Part shown: positions 1-5,223 of the stretch, piece after piece
Position numbering within the stretch: the first letter of the stretch is position 1
Layout: every line of letters starts with the position of its first letter
Source of the DNA: Candidatus Dormiibacterota bacterium
Lineage (GTDB): Bacteria; Chloroflexota; Dormibacteria; Aeolococcales; Aeolococcaceae
DNA: 9,288 bases
Assembly (NCBI GenBank): GCA_003170875.1
Contig: PMYJ01000196.1
Span: forward strand, 1 to 9,288
Reading direction: 5' to 3'
Made by a program: the position numbers and the translations under genes
Notes under the pieces: model-generated
Seen by the model: the letters and a program-made list of their open reading frames with translations, nothing else
What the model was told of the DNA's origin: nothing
Databases searched by the model: none

Positions 1-572
1 GCGTGGAGGATCTCGTCGGAGTAGGCGTTGCCCACCCCGGCGATGACGCTCTGGTCGCTGAGGGCCGCCTTCAGCGTGCCCGGCCGCGCCCGCAGCAGCT
101 CGCGAAGCCGCTCCAGGTCCAATCCCTCGTCCAGCGCATCCACCCCCAACCGGCCCACACCCGCGACGTCGGAGGGGTCCCGGACCACGTGGAGGGCCAG
201 CCGCTTCTCCGTGCCCATCTCGGTGATGTCGAGGGCGGCGCCGTCCTCGAAACGGAGGCGCGCCGCGAGCGGTCCGCGCTGGACCAGCCGGGCCTCGGAG
301 GGTTTCTCCCGCCAGCGCACCCACCCGGCCCGGCCGAGGTGCGCGACGAGGTGGAGGGACGGGACTCCCGCGGCGGCGGCGGCAGCCTCGATGTCGAGGA
401 ACTTGCCGTGCCGCTGCACGCCGGTGACCTCGCGGCCGGCCAGGGCAGCGACCGGCGGGTCGTACGTTTTGAGGGCGGCGATCGACGCCACGGTCAACCC
501 CGCGATCCGGCGGCCGCGAAGGCGGCGGTCGAGGATCTCGGCGAGCGCCTGGACTTCGGGCAGCTCAGGCAC
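1..572 (-). CDS. Fpg/Nei-family DNA glycosylase, divergent type (3' end outside window)
   Basis: This is the N-terminal 190 residues of a base-excision-repair glycosylase that removes oxidised bases and nicks DNA by beta/delta elimination. Translation on the minus strand from GTG at 572-570 begins PELPEV after the initiator, which supplies the catalytic Pro2 and Glu3 of the family. Lys57 sits in RHGKFLD, exactly where the family has its hairpin lysine. The helix-two-turn-helix signature GVGNAYSDEILH occupies residues 179-190, with the DNA-contacting Asn at 182. The C-terminal zinc finger, if present, lies beyond position 1. Canonical Fpg has HLGMTG and DxRRFG. Here these are HLGRAG (residues 78-83) and TEKRLA (121-126), so the usual base-flip void-filling Met and Arg-Phe are changed. 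This matches a subfamily I recall from actinobacteria-like genomes. Lesion specificity is unknown. No good ribosome-binding site precedes the GTG; the start is set by the required Pro2. Confidence 0.9.
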   Translation of the reverse strand, partial: MPELPEVQALAEILDRRLRGRRIAGLTVASIAALKTYDPPVAALAGREVTGVQRHGKFLDIEAAAAAAGVPSLHLVAHLGRAGWVRWREKPSEARLVQRGPLAARLRFEDGAALDITEMGTEKRLALHVVRDPSDVAGVGRLGVDALDEGLDLERLRELLRARPGTLKAALSDQSVIAGVGNAYSDEILH

Positions 573-728
573 GGCGGCGGCGCCGGCCGATGCCGGGTGC
601 GGGCGCGGCCGGGGATGGGGGCTCGGGCACTCGTCAATGGTCGGGCATAGCGGCTCTGCCGCTTCGTCCGAGACCGTCCAGATGGAACAATCGTCCCTGC
701 GCGGCAGGTCACGGAGGGTGGCTGGCGG
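573..728. promoter_or_regulatory. Divergent intergenic region with a 15-bp inverted repeat (649-663)
   Basis: This gap separates the leftward glycosylase gene from the rightward FAH-family gene, so promoters for both should lie here. It holds a perfect inverted repeat, AGCGGC-TCT-GCCGCT at 649-663, which could be an operator or a small hairpin. GGAGGG at 713-718 is a good ribosome-binding site 10 nt before the ATG at 729. On the minus strand TTGACG (637-632) resembles a -35 box for the glycosylase gene, but no convincing -10 box follows at the right distance. No additional gene is seen. Confidence 0.4.
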
Positions 729-1358
729 ATGGGTGGGCTCGAACGACCCGGAAAGGTCGTCTGCGTGGGGCGGAACTACCGCGAGCACGCGGACGAGCTC
801 GGCCACACGCTGACCCCAGAACCGCTCCTCTTCCTCAAGCCGCCGTCGGCGGTGATCGGGGATGGCGACGCCATCGTCCTGCCCCGCCTGCCCGCAGCCC
901 TCTCCCGGATCGACTACGAGGGCGAATTGGTCGCCATCATCGGTCGCCCCCTTCACCATGCGTCGGCCGAAACCGCCCTGGACGCGGTCCGTGGCTACAC
1001 CTGCGGCAACGACGTCACCGCCCGGGACATCCAGGCGGCTGAGGAGCAGTGGACCCGGGCCAAGGGGTTCGACACCTTCTGCGCCCTCGGTCCGCGGGTC
1101 ACTGCCCTGGATCCCTCCGACGTCGAGATCGTCACCCGGGTCAATGGCGACGTCCGCCAGCAGGGCCGCACCCGCGAGATGGTCGTGGGTGTCGGTGAGC
1201 TGCTCGCCTACATCAGCCGGTGCATGACCCTGGAGCCGGGCGACGCGGTCTTCACCGGGACCCCGGCCGGGGTGGGCCCGCTGCGTGACGGCGACGTCGT
1301 CGAGGTCGAGATCGAGGGGATCGGCGTGCTCCGCAACCCGGTCCGGAGCGAGCGGTGA
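729..1358 (+). CDS. Fumarylacetoacetate hydrolase (FAH) family protein, FAHD1/YcgM-like
   Basis: This 209-residue protein is a compact single-domain FAH enzyme. The family uses a divalent metal to cleave or decarboxylate beta-keto acids such as acylpyruvates and oxaloacetate, or to isomerise 2-hydroxy-dienoates in aromatic catabolism. Metal ligands are visible as Glu64 and Glu66 (DYEGEL) and Asp95 (GNDVTARD). The His20-Glu23 pair in NYREHADEL matches the His-Glu dyad described for FAHD1-type enzymes, and Lys112 in AKGFD matches the conserved active-site lysine. FTGTPAGVGP near residues 177-186 is the family's C-terminal signature. The length equals that of FAHD1/YcgM proteins, and the start at 729 has GGAGGG 10 nt upstream. 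No aromatic-degradation genes lie beside it, which favours a housekeeping acylpyruvase or oxaloacetate decarboxylase over a catabolic isomerase, though the substrate cannot be assigned. Confidence 0.92.
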   Translation: MGGLERPGKVVCVGRNYREHADELGHTLTPEPLLFLKPPSAVIGDGDAIVLPRLPAALSRIDYEGELVAIIGRPLHHASAETALDAVRGYTCGNDVTARDIQAAEEQWTRAKGFDTFCALGPRVTALDPSDVEIVTRVNGDVRQQGRTREMVVGVGELLAYISRCMTLEPGDAVFTGTPAGVGPLRDGDVVEVEIEGIGVLRNPVRSER

Positions 1359-1391
1359 GGGGGCCGAGCTGTCCGCTGTCCCCGAGGAGGC

Positions 1392-1407
1392 CAACGGTGT
1401 ACCGTTG
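1392..1407 (+). promoter_or_regulatory. Operator-like inverted repeat overlapping a putative -10 box upstream of the NUDIX gene
   Basis: The 16-bp sequence CAACGGT-GT-ACCGTTG has perfect 7-bp arms around a 2-bp centre, inside the 85-nt gap between the FAH and NUDIX genes. TACCGT at 1400-1405, within the right half, fits the TAnnnT -10 pattern and would start a transcript about 30 nt before the ATG at 1444. The size and symmetry suit a dimeric repressor, for example of the TetR type, which would block the promoter. No regulator gene is present in the window. The role is inference. Confidence 0.5.
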
Positions 1408-1443
1408 CGATCACCGCAGGCCCACGTCGTCACGGAGGAGGGC

Positions 1444-2136
1444 ATGAGCGTTTCGTCGCCTGCCGCCACGCTCGGCGCGGTGCACACCCATGCCGAGGAG
1501 GATGTCCTCTGCATCCCCCGCACGACGATCTTCCCCGGCGCCGCCTGGAACGGGCTGGTGACGCGCGGGCTCGAGCGCGTGCTTCGCACCATCCGGGCGG
1601 CCAGCGAGTACCGGCCGCGGCACCTGGTCGAGGAGGACCCCTCCCAGCAGCAGGTGATCCCCTACTGCATCGTCCACCACCCCGAGGACGACACCTACCT
1701 GCTGACCCGGCGGCTTCGCCGCTCCAGCGAGCGCCGCTTGCACAACCTCTACTCGCTCGGCGTCGGGGGCCACGTCAACCCCGGCGACGGTGAACGCTTC
1801 GACCCGGTCGTGGGCGGGCTGATCCGCGAGTGGAGCGAGGAGATCATCTGCCCCTGGCCGGCGACCGCCAGCCTGGTCGCCCTCCTCAACGAGGACTCCA
1901 CCCCGGTGGGCCGGGTCCATCTCGGTCTCGTCTTCCTCGTCGAGCCCGAGGCGGGCCCGGTGAAGGTGCGGGAGACCGAGAAGCTGGAGGGCGAGATCAT
2001 GACCCTGGAGGCGATGCGCCGCCATTACCTGAGCATGGAGTCGTGGTCCCAGCTCTGCTACGACGACTTGGTGGCGGGGGCGCCGGCCCGCGCTGAGCGG
2101 AGCCCGCTGGTCGTGGAGCTTCCGCCCGCTCCCTGA
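1444..2136 (+). CDS. NUDIX hydrolase-like protein, COG4112-type (predicted MutT-family phosphoesterase)
   Basis: This 230-residue soluble protein has a NUDIX fold in its middle part. Members hydrolyse nucleoside diphosphates linked to another moiety, using Mg2+ bound by glutamates of the NUDIX box. The segment GVGGHVNPGDG (residues 107-117) followed by LIREWSEEI (126-134) is an expanded NUDIX box, with the RExxEE core at 128-133 and extra residues between the glycine and RE parts. This GGHxNPxDG form is typical of the COG4112 proteins. A strand rich in Tyr and basic residues (YLLTRRLRRS, 85-94) precedes it, as in that family. The start at 1444 is chosen because GGAGG at 1434-1438 lies 5 nt upstream; the open frame extends further left only by running through the end of the FAH gene. 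The substrate is unknown. The gene appears to be transcribed alone, with its own promoter and operator. Confidence 0.83.
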   Translation: MSVSSPAATLGAVHTHAEEDVLCIPRTTIFPGAAWNGLVTRGLERVLRTIRAASEYRPRHLVEEDPSQQQVIPYCIVHHPEDDTYLLTRRLRRSSERRLHNLYSLGVGGHVNPGDGERFDPVVGGLIREWSEEIICPWPATASLVALLNEDSTPVGRVHLGLVFLVEPEAGPVKVRETEKLEGEIMTLEAMRRHYLSMESWSQLCYDDLVAGAPARAERSPLVVELPPAP

Positions 2137-2141
2137 CGCGG

Positions 2142-2160
2142 CGCGGCAGGGCCCGCCGCG
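2142..2160 (+). terminator. GC-rich hairpin after the NUDIX gene
   Basis: CGCGGC (2142-2147) pairs perfectly with GCCGCG (2155-2160) around a 7-nt loop, beginning 5 nt after the stop codon. No T-run follows, so this would be a terminator of the U-less kind proposed for high-GC bacteria, or an mRNA 3'-end stabiliser. It lies just before the promoter of the next gene, which fits a transcription-unit boundary. Short GC palindromes are common at this base composition. Confidence 0.4.
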
Positions 2161-2179
2161 AGCATGGGGAAGGCGCCCG

Positions 2180-2192
2180 TATACTCCAGCCC
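2180..2192 (+). promoter_or_regulatory. Promoter -10 box for a leaderless sulfur-carrier transcript
   Basis: TATACT at 2180-2185 matches five of six positions of the TATAAT consensus and stands out in GC-rich sequence. Seven nucleotides separate it from the ATG at 2193, so transcription would begin at or beside the start codon. There is no ribosome-binding site before this ATG, in agreement with a leaderless mRNA. No clear -35 box is seen. Confidence 0.6.
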
Positions 2193-2468
2193 ATGCCTGT
2201 GAACGTTCGAGTACCCGGTCCCCTGCGCCGGCTGACCTCCGGCAGCTCCCAGGTCGAGGTTGAGGGCGGCACCGTCGCCGAGGCCCTGACCGACCTCGAG
2301 GTTCGCCACCCCGGTTTCCGGGATCGGCTCTACGACGACCAGGGCAAGCTCCGCCAGTTCATCAACATCTATGTCAACGACGCCGACATTCGCTTCGGCG
2401 GAGGGCTCGAAACCGCGGTCGCCGCGGGCGACGACATCTCCATCGTCCCGGCTGTCGCCGGCGGCTGA
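2193..2468 (+). CDS. CysO/MoaD/ThiS-family ubiquitin-like sulfur carrier protein
   Basis: This 91-residue protein is a beta-grasp sulfur carrier. Such proteins are adenylated and then thiocarboxylated on a C-terminal Gly-Gly and hand sulfur to cysteine, molybdopterin, thiamin or tRNA synthesis. The chain ends PAVAGG, with the diglycine at 90-91 exactly at the terminus, and contains FINIYVNDADIRF (56-68), a stretch very similar to my recollection of mycobacterial CysO. A CysO role in cysteine synthesis is therefore more likely than MoaD or ThiS, but the partner genes (a MoeB/ThiF E1, CysM, a Mec peptidase) are not in the window. The next gene, MnmA, thiolates tRNA, so delivery of sulfur to tRNA is another possibility. 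Translation seems to start on a leaderless mRNA from the promoter directly upstream. Confidence 0.9.
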   Translation: MPVNVRVPGPLRRLTSGSSQVEVEGGTVAEALTDLEVRHPGFRDRLYDDQGKLRQFINIYVNDADIRFGGGLETAVAAGDDISIVPAVAGG

Positions 2469-2476
2469 GGGGGGCT

Positions 2477-2496
2477 CGGCCCGTCTCGAGAGGCCG
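2477..2496 (+). terminator. Hairpin after the sulfur-carrier gene
   Basis: CGGCC (2477-2481) pairs with GGCCG (2492-2496) around a 10-nt loop that itself contains the palindrome TCTCGAGA. It begins 8 nt after the stop codon and has no T-run, so it is a weak terminator candidate. The rest of the 196-nt gap before mnmA (2497-2627) holds no tRNA, ORF or other structure I can support. Confidence 0.35.
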
Positions 2497-2627
2497 GCGC
2501 GCGATTCTGCCTACGGGCGGGTGGCGACCTGCGGAGTCGTGGAGTTGGAGATGGTCCCCCGAGGCAGCGTCGCCTGAGCGTCCAGGTAACCAGACGGACT
2601 GTCTCGCACCGAGCCTGGGGCGCCACG

Positions 2628-2664
2628 TAGAGACCCTGCCCCGAACTCGCGTAGGCTTTCAGGG
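2628..2664 (+). promoter_or_regulatory. Promoter for a leaderless mnmA transcript
   Basis: TAGGCT at 2652-2657 fits the TAnnnT -10 pattern and lies 7 nt before the ATG at 2665, the same geometry as the preceding gene. TAGAGA at 2628-2633, 18 nt upstream of it, matches four of six TTGACA positions as a possible -35 box. AGGG directly abutting the ATG is too close to serve as a normal ribosome-binding site. Confidence 0.5.
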
Positions 2665-3819
2665 ATGACCGTCGCCACCCTCGAGGCCGCCCCCGCCGTC
2701 GTGCCGGCCGACCCCTTCGACCTGCTGCCCCGCGGCGCCGTGGTGGCCGTCGCCATGTCCGGAGGCGTCGACAGCAGCGTGGCCGCGGCCCGCTGCGTGG
2801 CCCGGGGCGTCGAGACCCTGGGCATCACCCTGGCCTTGTGGCCGGGCGATCGCGAGCAGGTTCGCGACCGGGGCTGCTGCTCCATCGACGCGGTCGAGGA
2901 TGCCCGCCGGGTGGCGAACCGCCTTGGCATCCGCCACCTGACCTGGAACCTGGAGCGTGAGTTCTCGGCCGAGGTCGTGGCCGGCTTCGAGGACGATTAC
3001 GCAGCCGGCCGCACGCCCAACCCCTGCGTCCGGTGCAATCAGCGGGTCAAGTTCGGTGTCCTCCTCTCCCGGGCCCGCGCCATCGGCGCGACCCACGTCG
3101 CCACCGGGCACTACGCCCGGATCGGCCAGCGCGGGCAGAGCTGGACGCTCCACCGGGCGAGGGAGACCGGCAAGGACCAGGCCTACACCCTCCACCGCCT
3201 CGACCAGGCGCAGCTCGGCGCCGCGCTCTTCCCCCTCGGTGGGGTGGAGAGCAAGTCGGACGTCCGGGCCGAGGCCGCGCGGCTGGAGCTCGTCTCGGCG
3301 GCCAAGCCGGACTCCCAGGAGCTCTGCTTCGTCGACGGCGACCTCTCCGCCGAGTTGAGCCGGCGCCTCGCCGGGCGGTTCCGCCCAGGCCCGATCACGG
3401 ACGCTGAGGGGCGCCTCCTCGGCGCGCACCGCGGGCTTCCCTTCTACACGGTGGGGCAGCGAAGCCGGCTGGACATCCGCCCTGACCGGCCCGACGCCGC
3501 CCCGCTGTACGTCCTCGAGCTCGACGCGGCGCTCAACCGGCTGGTGGTGGGCCCGGTCGAGGCGCTCCAGCGGGGCCGTCTCCGGGCCGGCGACTGCCGC
3601 TGGCTGAGCGGTGTCCCCCCTGAGACGGGCGCCGAGGTCGAGGCCCAGCTCCGGGCTCACGGCCGGCCCCACGCGGCCAGGGTGATCGCCGCCTCGTCGC
3701 GTACGGCGGAGGTGCGCTTCGTCGAGCCCGCCGCGCAGGTGTCCCCCGGTCAGGCGGTCGTCCTCTACCAGGGTGACGAGGTCGTCGGCGGCGGGGTCGT
3801 GGAGGAGGCGGGCCGGTGA
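2665..3819 (+). CDS. mnmA: tRNA-uridine 2-sulfurtransferase MnmA (three-cysteine type)
   Basis: This 384-residue cytoplasmic enzyme makes 2-thiouridine at wobble position 34 of Lys, Glu and Gln tRNAs, activating the uridine with ATP and replacing its C2 oxygen with sulfur. The PP-loop ATP-binding motif SGGVDSS is at residues 32-38. PNPCVRCN (118-125) carries Cys121 and Cys124, and SQELCFV (217-223) carries Cys221. Cys124 and Cys221 correspond to the catalytic pair of the E. coli enzyme, in which the Cys121 position is Asp. GHYAR (148-152) and KDQAYTL (170-176) are further family motifs, followed by the central and C-terminal beta-barrel domains. The length is slightly above the usual 360-370 because of an N-terminal extension of about 20 residues. 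The three-Cys pattern resembles MnmA proteins reported to need an iron-sulfur cluster. Its stop codon overlaps the next gene. Confidence 0.96.
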   Translation: MTVATLEAAPAVVPADPFDLLPRGAVVAVAMSGGVDSSVAAARCVARGVETLGITLALWPGDREQVRDRGCCSIDAVEDARRVANRLGIRHLTWNLEREFSAEVVAGFEDDYAAGRTPNPCVRCNQRVKFGVLLSRARAIGATHVATGHYARIGQRGQSWTLHRARETGKDQAYTLHRLDQAQLGAALFPLGGVESKSDVRAEAARLELVSAAKPDSQELCFVDGDLSAELSRRLAGRFRPGPITDAEGRLLGAHRGLPFYTVGQRSRLDIRPDRPDAAPLYVLELDAALNRLVVGPVEALQRGRLRAGDCRWLSGVPPETGAEVEAQLRAHGRPHAARVIAASSRTAEVRFVEPAAQVSPGQAVVLYQGDEVVGGGVVEEAGR

Positions 3820-4196
3820 GTCCTCAGTGGTATCAGATCGTCCTCGCGTCGACCGCGGTGCTGGTTGCCTGCGTGGTCTCGGCGTACTGCTTCTGGTTCG
3901 CGGTGCGCCACCGGAACTGGCTCTTCCACATCCCCGGGGTGGGAGCGGCGCTGGTCGTGATCGGCCTGATCGGCGAGCGGAACGTGGTGGCGGCCACGGG
4001 CAGGCCCGCCAGCATCTGGGATCTCTCGATCAAGGTTCCCCTGATCCCCCTCTACCTCGATACGGTGACCATCGCGGGGCTGATCCTCGGCCTCCTCGGA
4101 CTCAGCCTGATCCTCTTCGTGGAGCGGGTGGTGCCGGTCGAGCAGCGCTGGACGCCCCCGCCGGCGCGGGGCCTCGACGAGGACGATTCCGTCTGA
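3816..4196 (+). CDS. Small integral membrane protein of unknown function, coupled to mnmA
   Basis: I do not recognise this 126-residue protein. It has about three hydrophobic segments, near residues 7-30, 40-54 and 83-105, and a polar, acidic C-terminal tail ending DEDDSV. A basic patch RHRNW (31-35) after the first segment suggests that this loop is cytoplasmic. The start is a GTG at 3816 sharing the GTGA overlap with the mnmA stop, with GGAGGAGG at 3801-3808 seven nt upstream, so it is co-translated with MnmA. Its size and three-helix shape recall NuoA, but the NuoA signature segments are absent, so I do not assign it to complex I. A promoter intervenes before the nuo-like genes, so it may or may not belong with them. 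Confidence 0.75.
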   Translation: MSPQWYQIVLASTAVLVACVVSAYCFWFAVRHRNWLFHIPGVGAALVVIGLIGERNVVAATGRPASIWDLSIKVPLIPLYLDTVTIAGLILGLLGLSLILFVERVVPVEQRWTPPPARGLDEDDSV

Positions 4197-4223
4197 ATCA
4201 TGGGGGGGGCTGCTCCCCACCGG

Positions 4224-4229
4224 TACAAT
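4224..4229 (+). promoter_or_regulatory. Promoter -10 box for the nuoJ-N-like operon
   Basis: TACAAT matches five of six positions of TATAAT. A start about 7-9 nt downstream falls at or just before the ATG at 4239. A G8 run and a C4 run just upstream (4202-4218) could form a weak hairpin ending the previous transcript. No -35 box is evident. The 107-nt gap between 4196 and 4304 otherwise holds only the short leader ORF. Confidence 0.5.
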
Positions 4230-4238
4230 CTCGCGGCG

Positions 4239-4307
4239 ATGTCCCGGCCAAGCAGCCGTCCCGCCCCTCAGCTCCCCCGCGGGCCCCTCGGTACCGGCCG
4301 CTCATGA
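4239..4307 (+). CDS. Possible 22-residue leader peptide overlapping nuoJ-like start
   Basis: ATG at 4239 opens a short frame encoding a Pro/Arg-rich peptide (MSRPSSRPAPQLPRG, then seven more residues). Its TGA (4305-4307) overlaps the ATG of the nuoJ-like gene as ATGA. The promoter's predicted start point sits at this ATG, so the peptide would be read from a leaderless mRNA. The nuoJ-like gene has no ribosome-binding site of its own, and translational coupling from this ORF would explain how it is read. All later genes in the operon also start by stop-start overlap. The alternative is that this is an untranslated leader of about 67 nt. The peptide is too short to judge from codon use. Confidence 0.4.
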   Translation: MSRPSSRPAPQLPRGPLGTGRS

Positions 4308-4900
4308 GCGCTGCCGGCTTCTACGTGGCGGGGGTGCTCGTGGTCCTGAGCTGCGCGGCCGCGGTCCTCCTCCGGGGCGCGCTGCCCTCCGCCGTCGCCG
4401 CGGCGGCGGTGGCGGTCTCGATCGGAATCTTCCTGCTGGTGAGCGGCGAGTACCTGCTGACTCTCCTGGAGGTGGTCCTACTGCTCGCCACGCTCGCGGC
4501 GGTGGTCGAGATCGCTCGCCGCGGTGGCTTCGGTCCCCGAGCCCAGCCGCTGCCGCTCAGCCGGTGGGTGTACGGGCTCGCCCTCGCCGTGCTCGCCGTG
4601 GTCGTCCTCGACGGAGCGGTGCTCGCCTCGCGCGGGGGTTGGTTCGGGTCGGGGATCAAGCAGGGGCTGAGCAACGTCCTCCACCACCAGGCTCCGGTCA
4701 CGGCGGGTCTTCTCGTGGTCCTCGGTGTGGCGGCGGTGGTGGTCGCGATGGTCATCGCACGGACCAGCGCCGACGAGGCCGAGCACCACGAGCGGGCCAG
4801 GGCTCGCCGGGAAAGAGAGGAGAAGATGCGCCGCCGGCGCGAGGACCGGGTGGCCGCACGCCGCCGCCGCCAGTCTGCTCGGGCCGGAGGAGACGAATGA
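4304..4900 (+). CDS. nuoJ: NuoJ-like membrane subunit with a long charged C-terminal tail
   Basis: This 198-residue membrane protein occupies the NuoJ position before NuoK. Residues 6-77 align by eye with the first three helices of E. coli NuoJ: FYVAGVLVVLS against FYICGLIAILA, and a SGEYLLTLLEVV segment (47-58) against the GAYFAGALEII region. The Glu at 56 is kept. The following YAGA motif, which forms the pi-bulge in helix 3 of complex I, is replaced (LLATL at 59-64). Two more hydrophobic segments lie near 88-108 and 132-152. Residues 154-198 form a highly charged Arg/Glu-rich tail, probably a cytoplasmic helix, that I do not know from ordinary NuoJ. No upstream in-frame start exists near 4304, and no ribosome-binding site precedes it, so coupling to the leader ORF is likely. 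Assignment rests on gene order and weak similarity. Confidence 0.7.
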   Translation: MSAAGFYVAGVLVVLSCAAAVLLRGALPSAVAAAAVAVSIGIFLLVSGEYLLTLLEVVLLLATLAAVVEIARRGGFGPRAQPLPLSRWVYGLALAVLAVVVLDGAVLASRGGWFGSGIKQGLSNVLHHQAPVTAGLLVVLGVAAVVVAMVIARTSADEAEHHERARARREREEKMRRRREDRVAARRRRQSARAGGDE

Positions 4901-5223
4901 GCATCGGGCCGGAGCAGGTCGCCCTGCTGAGCGGTGTGGTCTTCGCCATCGGGGCCTTCGGGGTCCTGACCCGGCGGGATGCATTCGGTCTCCTAGTCAG
5001 CGTGGCCATCCTCCTGCTCGCCCCCGTCATCGCCTTCGCCGGCTTCACCGCCATCGACGGCGGCAGCCTCGGGCCGGGGCAGGGGGAGGTGGTGGCGCTT
5101 GCCGCGGTGGTGGTTTGCGCGGCGCTGACCCTGGTCGGTGCCGCGCTGGTGGCGCTACTGCACCGCCGCCATGAGAGCCTCGACACCGATGCCTACGGCG
5201 ACGCCGAGGGGGGGCAGAGCTGA
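4897..5223 (+). CDS. nuoK: NuoK-like membrane subunit lacking both conserved glutamates
   Basis: This 108-residue protein has the three-helix shape and length of NuoK. Residues 13-30 (SGVVFAIGAFGVLTRRD) match the start of helix 1 and the following RR loop. Residues 81-98 (GAALVALLHRRHESLDTD) closely match the end of helix 3 in E. coli NuoK (LHRRRQNLNID). GQGE at 61-64 matches the GQ before helix 3. In complex I, NuoK carries two membrane glutamates (E36 and E72 in E. coli) needed for proton transfer. Here the aligned positions are Ala37 and Leu77. GGAGGAG at 4886-4892 lies 4 nt before the ATG, which overlaps the previous stop as ATGA, so the start is secure. The fold is probably retained but the canonical proton-relay role is doubtful. 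Confidence 0.8.
   Translation: MSIGPEQVALLSGVVFAIGAFGVLTRRDAFGLLVSVAILLLAPVIAFAGFTAIDGGSLGPGQGEVVALAAVVVCAALTLVGAALVALLHRRHESLDTDAYGDAEGGQS

Noticed and set aside
3..813. Two plus-strand open frames across the left end
   Set aside because: The minus strand encodes Fpg motifs (PELPEV, HGK, GVGNAYSDE), so the plus-strand frames are shadows; one also runs into the FAH gene.
1285..1443. N-terminal extension of the NUDIX protein from an ATG at 1285
   Set aside because: It would overlap the end of the FAH gene and encodes Ser/Arg-rich off-frame sequence. GGAGG at 1434-1438 marks ATG 1444 as the start.
2469..2664. tRNA, riboswitch or other RNA in the gap before mnmA
   Set aside because: No T-loop sequence, no set of four tRNA stems and no recognisable riboswitch motif; only short GC hairpins.
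2659..3672. 337-codon open frame on the minus strand across mnmA
   Set aside because: Antisense shadow of a gene with an intact set of MnmA motifs.
3773..4303. Long N-terminal extension of the NuoJ-like protein
   Set aside because: It would overlap the membrane gene at 3816-4196 in another frame and gives low-complexity sequence. Similarity to NuoJ begins just after 4304.
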